Assembly: GCF_013410545.1 (NCBI RefSeq)
Contig: NZ_JACCFV010000001.1
Coordinates: 3,658,001-3,722,000 of the forward strand
Direction: 5' to 3'
Length of the DNA: 64,000 nt
From: Pseudoclavibacter chungangensis
GTDB lineage: Bacteria > Actinomycetota > Actinomycetes > Actinomycetales > Microbacteriaceae
Made by a program: the position numbers and the translations under genes. Positions 38,238 to 47,278 of the stretch are shown here, in pieces. The notes below the pieces were generated by a model, which made no database searches, was not told where the DNA came from, and saw only the letters and a list, made by a program, of their open reading frames with translations. Position 1 is the first letter of the stretch. The number at the start of each line of letters is the position of its first letter.

Positions 38238-39502
38238 GCAGGAGCACCCCCGGCCCGTACGGCCCGAAATCGGGACCCGGCACGGGTGACGACCGCGACG
38301 CGGGACGGGCCACGCCCGACGAGACCGGGCCCGCCGTGGCCGCGTCCGCGCCGGCCGAGCACGCCACCGTGGACGACGCGCCCACGCTCGGGAAGCGCGC
38401 AGCCGGTGCCACCGACGCCGCACCGGCGCCCGCGCTCGGGAAGCATGCTGCCGCGGACGCCGTCGTCCCCGAGACGCCGCCCGCCGCCGACGAGAGCGCG
38501 CGCGTCGAACGTGCGGGCGCTGCGGCGGTCCGCGAGCGGCGAGGCTTCCTCCGGGGCTCCTCGGCCCGCAACCTCGGCCTCGTCATCGCCCTCGTCGTCC
38601 TCGTCATCGCGGGCACCGTGACGGCGGGCGAGCGCTTCGCGAGCATCGACAACCTCATGGTGGTCCTGAGCCTCGCCTCGGTCATCGGCGTCCTCTCGAT
38701 CGGCATGACGTTCGTCATCACGGCGGGCGGCATCGACCTGTCGGTCGGCTCGGTCCTCGGGCTCGCGTCCGTGTGGGCCACGACCCTGTCGACGCAGGCG
38801 TACGCCGAGGCGTTCGGCTGGGGCGTCATCGTCCTCACCGCCCTCCTCGTCGGGCTCGGGGCGGGGCTGCTCAACGGCATCCTCATCGCCTACGGCCGCG
38901 TCGTCGCGTTCATCGCGACGCTCGCGATGATGGTCGCGGCGCGCGGCTTCGCCGAGCTCATCGCGCAGCGGCGCACGCATGTCGTCGACGTCGACTCGTT
39001 CCTCGACACCTTCCGCGGCAACCTCCTCGGCGTCCCCGTCATCGTCTGGATCTTCGCGGCCGTCGCCGTCGGCGGCTGGTTCCTCCTCAACCGCACGACG
39101 TTCGGACGCCGCACGGTCGCCGTCGGCGGCAACCCCGAGGCCGCGCGCCTCGCGGGCATCAAGGTCAAGCGGCACACGATGTACATCTACGCACTGTGCG
39201 GCCTCACCGCCGGCATCGGCGCGGTCATGATGCTCGCCCGCACGACGGCGGGATCGTCCACGAACGGCATGCTCTACGAGCTCGACGCGATCGCCGCGGT
39301 CGTCGTCGGCGGCACGCTCCTCGTCGGCGGCCGGGGCACGATCGTCGGCACCGTGCTCGGCGTCCTCATCTTCGCGACCCTCACGAACGTGTTCATCCAG
39401 AACAACCTCGACAGCTCGGTGCAGGCCATCGCCAAGGGCGCGATCATCATCGTCGCCGTGCTCCTGCAGCAGCGCTTCTCCCGGAAGAACGCGACGAGCT
39501 GA
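38234..39502 (+). CDS. Sugar ABC importer permease (RbsC type)
   Basis: 422 residues. The first 110 are a long, Ala/Pro/Asp-rich cytoplasmic extension in which GKRAAGATDAAPAPALGKHA shows an internal LGKxAA repeat; such an extension is unusual for RbsC. The membrane part then follows with SIGMTFVITAGGIDLSVGSVLGL, the family signature, and GGNPEAARLAGI. About eight to ten helices. Works with the ATPase and binding protein on either side. Confidence 0.92.
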   Translation: MSRSTPGPYGPKSGPGTGDDRDAGRATPDETGPAVAASAPAEHATVDDAPTLGKRAAGATDAAPAPALGKHAAADAVVPETPPAADESARVERAGAAAVRERRGFLRGSSARNLGLVIALVVLVIAGTVTAGERFASIDNLMVVLSLASVIGVLSIGMTFVITAGGIDLSVGSVLGLASVWATTLSTQAYAEAFGWGVIVLTALLVGLGAGLLNGILIAYGRVVAFIATLAMMVAARGFAELIAQRRTHVVDVDSFLDTFRGNLLGVPVIVWIFAAVAVGGWFLLNRTTFGRRTVAVGGNPEAARLAGIKVKRHTMYIYALCGLTAGIGAVMMLARTTAGSSTNGMLYELDAIAAVVVGGTLLVGGRGTIVGTVLGVLIFATLTNVFIQNNLDSSVQAIAKGAIIIVAVLLQQRFSRKNATS

Positions 39503-39567
39503 CCCATCCCGACGACCCCATCCCCCACCACACAACCGACCGACGGACGGCATCGAAGGAGATCCCC

Positions 39568-40617
39568 ATGTCCACCACAACCTCCCGCAGGCGCCGCCTG
39601 CTCGGCATCGCCGCGACGGGCGCCACCGCACTCCTGCTGCTCACCGGCTGCCTGTCCAACACACCCGCCGCGGAACAGAACACGGGCGGCAACGAGACCA
39701 CGACCGACAACGACGCACCGGGCGAGAAGATCGTCATCGGCTTCTCGGCACCCGCCGCCGACCACGGCTGGATGGGCGCCATCACGACCGCCGCCGAGGC
39801 CGAGGCGGCGAACTACGAGGACGTCGAGCTGCGCGTCGCGGAGGGCACGAACGACGTGAACCTCCAGATCAGCCAGGTCGAGGGATTCATCAACGACGGC
39901 GTCGACGCGATCGTGCTGCTGCCGTTCGACGGTGCGGCCCTGACCGAGGTCGCGATCAAGGCCATGAACGCGGGCATCCCCGTCATCAACGTCGACCGCG
40001 AGTTCACGAGCCCGTTCGCGGCCCGCACGACCGTGCTCGGCGACAACTACGGCATGGGCGTGAGCGCGGGGACGTACATCTGCGAACAGCTCAAGGACAC
40101 GCCGGACGCCGTCGTCGCGGAGATCGCCGGTATCGACTCGCTGCCGCTCACGCAGGACCGCAGCACGGGCTTCGCGGATGCGCTCGACGACTGCGGCCTG
40201 AAGGTCTCCAACCGCGTCGCCGCCGACTTCACGGTGCAGGGCGGCGAGCAGGCGGCGTCGAGCCTCCTGCAGGCGGCGCCGAAGATCGACGCGATCTGGA
40301 ACCACGACGACGACCAGGGCGTGGGCGTGCTCGCCGCCATCGAGAACGCGAACCGCAGCGAGTTCTTCCTCGTCGGCGGCGCCGGATCGGCGAACATGAT
40401 GCGCGAGATCCAGGAGGGCACCGGTGTCGTGCGGGCGACCGTCGTCTATCCGGCCACCCAGGCCGCGGACGGCGTGAAGCTCGCGCGCCTCATCGCGAAC
40501 GACCGCTCGCTCGGCGACCTCGAGTCGCACAGTGTGCCGCGCCTCATCCAGCTGTACGCACCGGTCGTGACGAAGGACAACGTGGCGGAGTACCTCGACA
40601 CCGCGTTCGAGTCCTGA
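39568..40617 (+). CDS. Sugar-binding lipoprotein (Peripla_BP_4)
   Basis: 349 residues from an ATG with AAGGAGA upstream. Lipobox LLTGCLSN gives membrane anchoring. The periplasmic-binding fold is clear: KIVIGFSAPAADHGWMGAI, VDAIVLLPFDGAALTEV, AGIPVINVDREF and AIWNHDDDQGVGVLAA. The ligand is a monosaccharide or sugar-like compound that cannot be specified; the oxidoreductase and isomerase downstream suggest a polyol or sugar degraded by oxidation. Confidence 0.92.
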   Translation: MSTTTSRRRRLLGIAATGATALLLLTGCLSNTPAAEQNTGGNETTTDNDAPGEKIVIGFSAPAADHGWMGAITTAAEAEAANYEDVELRVAEGTNDVNLQISQVEGFINDGVDAIVLLPFDGAALTEVAIKAMNAGIPVINVDREFTSPFAARTTVLGDNYGMGVSAGTYICEQLKDTPDAVVAEIAGIDSLPLTQDRSTGFADALDDCGLKVSNRVAADFTVQGGEQAASSLLQAAPKIDAIWNHDDDQGVGVLAAIENANRSEFFLVGGAGSANMMREIQEGTGVVRATVVYPATQAADGVKLARLIANDRSLGDLESHSVPRLIQLYAPVVTKDNVAEYLDTAFES

Positions 40618-40641
40618 CCCCACCCCGTACACGGCACCGCT

Positions 40642-40670
40642 CCGGGGCCGGCCCGCGCGGCCTGCCCCGG
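40642..40670 (+). terminator. Intercistronic stem-loop after binding-protein gene
   Basis: CCGGGGCCGGCC pairs with GGCCTGCCCCGG (11 of 12 positions) around CGCGC. Such stems often stabilise binding-protein mRNA and reduce expression of the genes behind it. Confidence 0.5.
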
Positions 40671-40699
40671 GTGGCGGTACCGATGAGAAGGAGCACACG

Positions 40700-41902
40700 A
40701 TGCAGCAGGACAACAGGCCGACGCTCGGGGTCGGAATGGTCGGGTACGCGTTCATGGGCGCGGCGCACTCGCAGGCGTGGCGCACCGCCCCGCGCTTCTT
40801 CGACCTGCCGCTCGATCCGCGCATGCGGGTCGTCGCGGGGCGCGACGCCGATGCGGTCGAGCGGGCGGCGAGGCGGCTCGGCTGGGAGGAGTCGACGACC
40901 GATTGGCACACGCTCCTCGAACGGGACGACGTGCAGCTCGTCGACGTGTGCACGCCGGGTGACACGCACGCCGAGATCGCGATCGCCGCGCTCGGGGCCG
41001 GTAAGCACGTCCTGTGCGAGAAGCCGCTCGCCAATTCGGTCGCGGAGGCCGAGCGCATGGTCGACGCGGCGGAGGCCGCGTGGCGCACCAACGGCACGCT
41101 CGCGATGGTCGGGTTCACCTACCGGCGCGTCCCGGCCGTGCAACTCGCCCGTGAGCTCGTCGCCGACGGGCGCATCGGGCGCATCCGTCACGTGCGCGCG
41201 CAGTACCTGCAGGACTGGCTCGCCGACGAGACGGCCCCGCTCACGTGGCGATTGCAGAAGGAGAAGGCCGGCTCCGGTGCGCTCGGCGACATCGGCGCCC
41301 ACATCGTCGACCTCGCCGCGTTCATCACGGGTGAGCGCCTGACGGGGGTGTCGGCCCTCACGACGACGTTCGTGACCGAACGTCCGCTCGCCGTCGGACG
41401 CGCCGGCATCGCGGGGGAGGGGGACACCGGGACTGGGGAGGTCACGGTCGACGACGCCGCCGTGTTCTTCGGCCGCCTGTCGGGCGGCGGCACGGCGTCG
41501 TTCGAGGCCACCCGCTACGCGACCGGGCGCAAGAACGCGATCCGCATCGAGATCAGCGGAGACCGCGGCGCGCTCGCCTTCGACTTCGAGGACATGAACG
41601 TGCTCGAGTACTTCGACGCCCGGGAACCGGGGCGCACGGCCGGGTTCCGTCGTATCCTCGTCACCGAGCCCGATCACCCCTACACGGGTGCCTGGTGGCC
41701 CGCCGGTCACGGGCTCGGCTACGAGCACGCGTTCACGCACCAGGTCGTCGATCTCGTCGGCGACATCGCTGCCGGACGTCCCCCGCACCCGAGCTTCGCC
41801 GACGGCCTCGCCGTGCAGCGTGTGCTCGATGCGGTCGAGCGCAGTTCCGCGGACGGCAGCCGGTGGATCGACATCCCGGCGCCCGACGACTCGACGGACT
41901 GA
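40700..41902 (+). CDS. Gfo/Idh/MocA-family oxidoreductase
   Basis: 400 residues; GAGAAGGAG lies ahead of the ATG. N-terminal Rossmann fold with VGMVGYAFMGAAHSQAW, the signature GKHVLCEKPLANSVAEAE, and the C-terminal domain with GALGDIGAHIVDLAAFITG. These NAD(P)-dependent enzymes oxidise sugars, polyols or inositols. Fifth in position after the regulator, so part of the same catabolic operon. Confidence 0.92.
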   Translation: MQQDNRPTLGVGMVGYAFMGAAHSQAWRTAPRFFDLPLDPRMRVVAGRDADAVERAARRLGWEESTTDWHTLLERDDVQLVDVCTPGDTHAEIAIAALGAGKHVLCEKPLANSVAEAERMVDAAEAAWRTNGTLAMVGFTYRRVPAVQLARELVADGRIGRIRHVRAQYLQDWLADETAPLTWRLQKEKAGSGALGDIGAHIVDLAAFITGERLTGVSALTTTFVTERPLAVGRAGIAGEGDTGTGEVTVDDAAVFFGRLSGGGTASFEATRYATGRKNAIRIEISGDRGALAFDFEDMNVLEYFDAREPGRTAGFRRILVTEPDHPYTGAWWPAGHGLGYEHAFTHQVVDLVGDIAAGRPPHPSFADGLAVQRVLDAVERSSADGSRWIDIPAPDDSTD

Positions 41903-42064
41903 CCGGACGGCGGGCGGCGTCCACGCCCGAGCATCGCACCACGAGTCGGGCCCGACCGGACGGACGACGTCGGGCCCGGCGCGCACCATCGACCACGAAG
42001 CGGACACCCACCCGAGTGGGCCGATCGAACATCGCCCGATCACACAGCGAAGGAGCTGAACGAC

Positions 42065-43069
42065 ATGGCACGCCCCATCACCCTGTTCACCGGCCAGTGG
42101 GCCGACCTCCCGTTCGAGGAGGTCGTCGCCCTCGCATCCGAGTGGGGCTACGACGGTCTCGAGATCGCCTGCTGGGGTGACCACCTCGACCCGTGGCGCT
42201 GGGACGACGACGCGTACGTCGAGGGCCGCGAACGGCTCCTCGCGGAGCACGGTCTCGCGGTGCACGCGATCTCGAACCACCTCAAGGGCCAGATCGTGTG
42301 CGACGATCCCATCGACCAGCGGCACCGCGACATCGTCTCCGACCGGGTGTGGGGCGACGGCGAGCCCGAGGGCGTGCGGCAGCGCGCCGCCGAGGAGCTG
42401 AAGCACACCGCACGACTCGCGGCGCGGCTCGGCGCGGGCGTCGTGACGGGCTTCACGGGCTCGTCGATCTGGAAGTACGTCGCGATGTTCCCGCCCGTCA
42501 CGCAGGCGGCGATCGACGCCGGGTACCAGGACTTCGCCGACCGCTGGAACCCGATCATCGACGTCTTCGACGAGGTCGGTGTCCGGTTCGCGCTCGAGGT
42601 GCATCCGAGCGAGATCGCCTACGACTACTGGACGACGCAGCGCACGCTCGAGGCGATCGGACACCGCGAGGGATTCGGCTTGAACTGGGACCCGAGCCAC
42701 ATGGTGTGGCAGGAAATCGACCCCGTCGGCTTCCTGTGGGACTTCCGCGACCGCATCTACCACGTGCACTGCAAGGACACGAAGAAGCGGCTCGCGAACG
42801 GCCGCAACGGTCGGCTCTCGTCGCACCTCGCGTGGGCCGACCCGCGGCGCGGGTGGGACTTCATCTCGACCGGGCACGGCGACGTCCCCTGGGAGGACGC
42901 GTTCCGCATGCTCGGGGCGATCGGGTACGCAGGGCCGCTCTCGGTCGAGTGGGAGGACGCGGGCATGGACCGTCTCGTGGGGGCCCCCGAAGCGCTCGCG
43001 TTCGTGCGTCGACTCGCGTTCGAGCCACCGGCGGCCGCGTTCGATGCGGCGTTCTCCACACGGCAGTAG
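42065..43069 (+). CDS. Sugar phosphate isomerase/epimerase (AP_endonuc_2 fold)
   Basis: 334 residues. AAGGAG precedes the ATG. TIM-barrel metal sites are visible: [35 protein letters not shown] and [12 protein letters not shown]. Related proteins act after Gfo/Idh/MocA dehydrogenases in inositol or keto-sugar breakdown. The strong terminator at 43146 closes the operon. Confidence 0.9.
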   Translation: MARPITLFTGQWADLPFEEVVALASEWGYDGLEIACWGDHLDPWRWDDDAYVEGRERLLAEHGLAVHAISNHLKGQIVCDDPIDQRHRDIVSDRVWGDGEPEGVRQRAAEELKHTARLAARLGAGVVTGFTGSSIWKYVAMFPPVTQAAIDAGYQDFADRWNPIIDVFDEVGVRFALEVHPSEIAYDYWTTQRTLEAIGHREGFGLNWDPSHMVWQEIDPVGFLWDFRDRIYHVHCKDTKKRLANGRNGRLSSHLAWADPRRGWDFISTGHGDVPWEDAFRMLGAIGYAGPLSVEWEDAGMDRLVGAPEALAFVRRLAFEPPAAAFDAAFSTRQ

Positions 43070-43145
43070 CGAACGGCGTCGGACCGAACGCGATCGGTCG
43101 CCGGACGGCACCCTGCCGACTCGAGTGGACGCGCGCGCACGGCAA

Positions 43146-43184
43146 CGCGCCGGGGCGTCACCTGATCGGTGACGCCCCGGCGCG
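43146..43184 (+). terminator. Strong terminator of the sugar operon
   Basis: Perfect 17-base arms (CGCGCCGGGGCGTCACC with its complement) around TGATC, followed by TTCGTG. 76 bases after the isomerase stop. Confidence 0.85.
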
Positions 43185-43200
43185 TTCGTGCAAGAGCGAG

Positions 43201-43234
43201 CGGGTGCCGGCCACTCCCTGGGAGCCGGCACCCG
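43201..43234 (-). terminator. Terminator of the small membrane-protein gene
   Basis: CGGGTGCCGGC pairs perfectly with GCCGGCACCCG around a 12-base loop, 19 bases beyond the stop of the minus-strand gene. Confidence 0.65.
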
Positions 43235-43252
43235 CGCTCCCCGTACTGGCGG

Positions 43253-43627
43253 TCACACGGTGTCGGCGGCCGCGCGCGATGTCCCCCGACGACGCGCATT
43301 GCGACCGGCATCACCCCAGATGAAGGTGACCTCGTCCTCCGAATGGGAGACGATCAGCGGGGCCTGACCCGCCGTCGCGACCGCGGCCGTGTGTTCGCGC
43401 TCGCGAGGGCGGATGAATGTGAGGAGGAGTGCGACGACGCACAGGACGACGCCGACGGTCACCTCCACGAGTGGCGCGAGGTCAGGGACCTCGAGCGTCG
43501 AGGAATCGAGCATGCTGCCCTGCACGACGATGCCGTGCCCCCACATCTGCATGATGCCGAGGGTCACGAGCCCGAGACCGATCACGCCCGCGATGATGGG
43601 CAGCACGACGGTTCGGAAGCGGCGCAT
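43253..43627 (-). CDS. Small membrane protein, two helices
   Basis: 124 residues. Two hydrophobic segments at about 8-28 (VVLPIIAGVIGLGLVTLGIM) and 52-72 (VEVTVGVVLCVVALLLTFI), with a 23-residue loop outside and a polar C-terminal tail. No family recognised. It stands alone between convergent and divergent neighbours; the 283 bases upstream of it (43628-43910) show nothing definite. Confidence 0.6.
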   Translation of the reverse strand: MRRFRTVVLPIIAGVIGLGLVTLGIMQMWGHGIVVQGSMLDSSTLEVPDLAPLVEVTVGVVLCVVALLLTFIRPREREHTAAVATAGQAPLIVSHSEDEVTFIWGDAGRNARRRGTSRAAADTV

Positions 43628-43910
43628 GATGCGTCCTCTCGGGAGGAAATCGGGGTGATGCAGACCATCATGCGCCCATCACCCGGCCCTGTCATCCCGT
43701 GTCGGGCGAGTGATGCTCATCCGAAGGGATGAACCCGCGCTACACCGCTCGGGATGGGATGTACTGCCCCTGGCGTCCCGGCTCCGAGCATGCGAGGATC
43801 CCGTGCTCCGCCCGGCCGCCCGCCGCGAGCCCGAGATCGTGGTCGCGGTCGACGATGCACGCGGTCGGCATTCCCATGGAGGTGACGGGCGGCTGTGACA
43901 GGCTGCCGCC

Positions 43911-44333
43911 ATGGATACCGTGTACACCGCAATCGCACACGCTACGGGCGGGGGACGCGACGGCCACGTCCGCTCCGAGTCCGACCGCCTCGACCTCGAC
44001 CTGCGTCCGCCCAAGGAGATGGGCGGCTCGGGGGAGGGGACGAACCCCGAGGAACTCTTCGCCGCAGGCTACGCGGGCTGCTTCCTCGGCGCCTTCCACG
44101 CAGCGGGCAAGCAGCTTGGCAAGGACACGAGCGACGCCGCCGTCTCGACGTCCGTCGGGATCGGCAAGCGCGAACCCACGGGGTTCCAGCTCACCGTCAC
44201 CCACGACGTCTACGCCCCGCACCTCACGGCGGACGAGACGCGCGAGGTCGCCCGCGTCGCGCACGAGGACATCTGCCCGTACTCGCACGCCACGCGCGGC
44301 AACGTCGACGTCACCATCAACGTCGTCGAGTAG
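43911..44333 (+). CDS. ohr: Organic hydroperoxide resistance protein, OsmC/Ohr family
   Basis: 140 residues, the family length. Both redox cysteines are present: NPEELFAAGYAGCFLGAF and DICPYSHATRGNV. Ohr reduces organic peroxides through this cysteine pair, re-reduced by a lipoylated protein. Single gene with a perfect terminator behind it. No OhrR regulator lies adjacent. Confidence 0.93.
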   Translation: MDTVYTAIAHATGGGRDGHVRSESDRLDLDLRPPKEMGGSGEGTNPEELFAAGYAGCFLGAFHAAGKQLGKDTSDAAVSTSVGIGKREPTGFQLTVTHDVYAPHLTADETREVARVAHEDICPYSHATRGNVDVTINVVE

Positions 44334-44348
44334 CCACGACCGGCTCAC

Positions 44349-44389
44349 CGCCTCGCCCCGCCGTCGACGCTCGACGGCGGGGCGAGGCG
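44349..44389 (+). terminator. ohr terminator
   Basis: Perfect 19-base arms (CGCCTCGCCCCGCCGTCGA and complement) with a CGC loop, 15 bases after the ohr stop. Confidence 0.85.
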
Positions 44390-44396
44390 TGTCGGT

Positions 44397-44402
44397 CATA
44401 AT
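44397..44402 (+). promoter_or_regulatory. Possible -10 element of deoC
   Basis: CATAAT lies 30 bases before the deoC start and directly after the ohr terminator. No convincing -35 was found because the upstream bases belong to the terminator stem. Confidence 0.35.
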
Positions 44403-44432
44403 CGAAGGCAGTCCGCACACGGAAGGAATCGC

Positions 44433-45125
44433 ATGACCGACACCGCAGGAACGGCACCGTCACGCTCCGAGCTCGCCCGCATGGTCGACCACACGCTGCT
44501 GAAGACCGAGGCGACACCTGCCGACGTGTCGGCACTGCTCGTCGATGCGCAGGCGCTCGGTGTGTACTCCGTGTGCGTGTCGCCGAACATGCTCCCGATC
44601 GAGGGCGAGCGCGGCGAGGTCAAGATCTGCACGGTCATCGGGTTCCCGTCGGGCAAGCACCACTCCGGCATCAAGGCGATCGAGGCGAAGCGTGCCGTGG
44701 TGGACGGCGCCGAGGAACTCGACATGGTCATCGACATCGGGGCGCTCAAGGCGGGCCGCGCCGACCTCGTCGAGCAGGACATCGCCGCGGTTCGCGAGGC
44801 GGCACCGAATCCGATCATCCTCAAGGTCATCATCGAATCGGCCGCACTCACGGACGACGAGATCGTCGCCGCGTGCGAGGCGGCCGTGAACGCCGACGCG
44901 GACTACGTGAAGACGTCGACCGGGTTCCACCCCGCGGGGGGCGCGAGCGTCGAGGCCGTGAAGCTCATGCGGAAGACCGTCGGCGACGCGCTCGGCGTGA
45001 AGGCGTCCGGCGGCATCCGGGACGCGGAGACGGCGCTGGCCATGGTGCGGGCCGGCGCGAGCAGGCTCGGGCTGTCGGGAACGGCGGCCGTGCTCGACGG
45101 CCTCGAGACGGGGGGTGCGGCGTGA
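44433..45125 (+). CDS. deoC: Deoxyribose-phosphate aldolase
   Basis: 230 residues. Conserved stretches: [41 protein letters not shown], and the Schiff-base lysine in [13 protein letters not shown], followed by [14 protein letters not shown]. It splits deoxyribose 5-phosphate into acetaldehyde and glyceraldehyde 3-phosphate in nucleoside salvage. The stop overlaps the next start (GTGA), coupling it to chorismate mutase. Confidence 0.95.
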   Translation: MTDTAGTAPSRSELARMVDHTLLKTEATPADVSALLVDAQALGVYSVCVSPNMLPIEGERGEVKICTVIGFPSGKHHSGIKAIEAKRAVVDGAEELDMVIDIGALKAGRADLVEQDIAAVREAAPNPIILKVIIESAALTDDEIVAACEAAVNADADYVKTSTGFHPAGGASVEAVKLMRKTVGDALGVKASGGIRDAETALAMVRAGASRLGLSGTAAVLDGLETGGAA

Positions 45126-45463
45126 CCGAGCCCGTCGACCAGGTGGAGGCGCAGCGGCAGCTCGCCGCGATCCGCGGCAGCATCGACAACATCGACGCCG
45201 CGCTCGTGCACATCCTCGCCGAGCGCTTCAAGCAGACGCAGCGGGTGGGCGTGCTGAAGGCGGCGAGCGGCCTGCCCGCGTCGGACCCGGCGCGCGAGCG
45301 CGAGCAGATCGCCAGGCTGCGTGCCCTCGCGAAGGACGCGCACCTCGACCCGGAGTTCGCGGAGAAGTTCCTCGGCTTCATCATCGACGAGGTCATCAAG
45401 CACCACGAGCACCTCGCAGGTGGTGTGCCGCTCGACGAGGAGGCCCCGACACCCGGCGCGTGA
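45122..45463 (+). CDS. Chorismate mutase, AroQ type
   Basis: 113 residues from a GTG overlapping deoC. The all-helical AroQ pattern is visible: [23 protein letters not shown], then [20 protein letters not shown] and [21 protein letters not shown]. It converts chorismate to prephenate for Phe/Tyr synthesis. Alternatively a member of the small monofunctional group often annotated chorismate mutase. Palindrome copy 3 follows the stop. Confidence 0.88.
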   Translation: MTEPVDQVEAQRQLAAIRGSIDNIDAALVHILAERFKQTQRVGVLKAASGLPASDPAREREQIARLRALAKDAHLDPEFAEKFLGFIIDEVIKHHEHLAGGVPLDEEAPTPGA

Positions 45464-45481
45464 CATCGGAGCCACGAAGAA

Positions 45482-45534
45482 AAGCCGGGTTGTTGCTACC
45501 GGGCCCCGGGCCCGGTAGCAACAACCCGGCTTTA
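45482..45534. repeat. Palindromic repeat, copy 3
   Basis: Arms 45482-45506 and 45510-45534 are perfectly complementary with a CCG loop. Core as in the other copies, but the outer three bases are AAA/TTT instead of TCC, CCC or TTC types, still paired. It follows the chorismate mutase stop by 18 bases. Confidence 0.93.
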
Positions 45535-45693
45535 TTCGGGCCGTGCGGGGCTGACGCGGTGCGGCGGGACCGGCGGGTGGGGCAGGTGACGTCGGGCCAT
45601 TCTCGGGGATGACGCGATCACCACTCCGGTCCGGTGCACGCTCGTGCCCGCGCGGCATACGCTGACGACAACAGCATCGTCGTGAGGAGCACC

Positions 45694-47277
45694 GTGGCAC
45701 GCACCCATGCCGGTCCCGGCCCGCAAGGATTCCGCAAACCGGCCTCCAGGACGCGCCAGTGGGCGCTCCGGCGCTCCGCGCGCATCGTCACGAGCATCTA
45801 CGAGCTCTACCGTCTGCACCCCGCGATCTGGCGGTGGACCGCGCGCCACTTCCAGCCGGGCCTCGCGAGCTTCGCGAAGCTCAACGCCTGGATGATCTGC
45901 CAGCTCGCGAACCTCGACGTTCCCGCCTACCAGCGTCACCTCGGCGCTCACGACTTCCTCTTCCGGTGGTGGCGCCTCGAGAGCTACCCCGAGACCGACA
46001 AGCGCGGCTACGTCGCCGCCTACGGCGAGGCCGATCGCTGCTGGTTCGGTGAGATCGACACGATCGGCACCGTCGTCGACGAGTCCTCGGGCTCGTCGGG
46101 CACACCGTTCAACTGGATGCGCGGCCGGAAGGAGCTGCGCACAATCCACAGCAACGTCGCCGGGTACGTGACGCTCCTGTTCGGCTCCAAGAAACTGTTC
46201 GCGATCAACGCGTTCTCGATGGGTGCCTGGGCGACCGGCACGAACACGGGGCATGCGATGTCGAAGATCGCGATGGTCAAGAACACGGGCCCGGACATCG
46301 ACAAGATCGTCGACACCCTGCGCCACTTCGGGCCGCGCTTCGTGTACCTCGTGAGCGCGTACCCGCCGTTCCTCAAGCACCTCCGCGACCGACTCGACCG
46401 CGAGGAGTGGTTCAGCTGGGACCGCTACAAGCTCAACGGCTTCGTCGGCGGCGAGTCGATGACCGAGGGGCTGCGCGACTACTGCGAGGAGCGGTTCGGC
46501 CGCGTCTACTCGGGTTACGGCGCGAGCGATCTGACGATCGGCATGGGTGGCGAGTCCGACGTGTCGGTGTGGCTGCGCCGCTCCATGTACGCTGACGACC
46601 GGGTGCGGGAACGGCTGCTCGGCCCCGACGAGACGCGCATCCCCATGGTGTTCCAGTACAACCCGCTCGAGACCTACCTCGAGGTGAACGACGACCGCGA
46701 ACTCGTCGTCACCCTCAACTCGACCGCGATCATGAGCCCCAAGCTGCGCTACAACATCGGCGACGAGGCGATGATCCGCTCGTTCCCGGAGGTGTTCGAC
46801 CAGCTCGCGTTCGACCCCGAACTCCAGCGCGCGTTCCACCGAGCGTTCGCTGTCCAGCGCATGAAGTTGCCGTTCCTGTTCCTGTTCGGACGCCGCGACT
46901 CGACGATCTCGTACATGGGCGCCAACCTCTACCCGATCGACGTCGAGAACGGGCTCTACCGCGACAACCCGCACGCGTCGAGCATCGAGTCGTTCAAGCT
47001 CGCGCTCGTCGAGATCGGCGAGCACGAGCAGCGACCGATCGTGCACCTGCAACTGCGTGAGGACGCCGCCCTCGACGACGAGGCCCGCGCCGAGCTCGCG
47101 CGTGCGGCGCAGGCGGGCGTCGTCGGGCACCTCGCATCCGTATCGCGCGACTTCGAGCAGTCGCTCGCCGAGGACCCCTCGACGGCCGATCTGCGCATCG
47201 AGGTGCACGAGTTCGGGAGCGGGCCGTTCACGGGCGGGGTCTCGAAGATCAAGAACGTCTACCTCGTGGAGGACTGA
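45694..47277 (+). CDS. PaaK/CapK-like adenylate-forming enzyme
   Basis: 527 residues from a GTG with AGGAG upstream; an ATG at 45634 lacks a site. The phosphate loop DESSGSSGTPFNW near 130, FVGGESMTEGLRDYCEERFG, the YGASDLTIG motif and RYNIGDEAMI identify a member of the phenylacetate-CoA ligase superfamily. Carboxylic acid activation with ATP is expected; the acid is not known, and no other phenylacetate genes are present. First gene of a compact set with the next two or three genes. Confidence 0.85.
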   Translation: MARTHAGPGPQGFRKPASRTRQWALRRSARIVTSIYELYRLHPAIWRWTARHFQPGLASFAKLNAWMICQLANLDVPAYQRHLGAHDFLFRWWRLESYPETDKRGYVAAYGEADRCWFGEIDTIGTVVDESSGSSGTPFNWMRGRKELRTIHSNVAGYVTLLFGSKKLFAINAFSMGAWATGTNTGHAMSKIAMVKNTGPDIDKIVDTLRHFGPRFVYLVSAYPPFLKHLRDRLDREEWFSWDRYKLNGFVGGESMTEGLRDYCEERFGRVYSGYGASDLTIGMGGESDVSVWLRRSMYADDRVRERLLGPDETRIPMVFQYNPLETYLEVNDDRELVVTLNSTAIMSPKLRYNIGDEAMIRSFPEVFDQLAFDPELQRAFHRAFAVQRMKLPFLFLFGRRDSTISYMGANLYPIDVENGLYRDNPHASSIESFKLALVEIGEHEQRPIVHLQLREDAALDDEARAELARAAQAGVVGHLASVSRDFEQSLAEDPSTADLRIEVHEFGSGPFTGGVSKIKNVYLVED

Positions 47278-47278
47278 G

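Noticed and set aside
40544..43231. Long minus-strand open frame opposite the oxidoreductase and isomerase genes
   Set aside because: No family motifs; both plus-strand genes are complete with ribosome sites.
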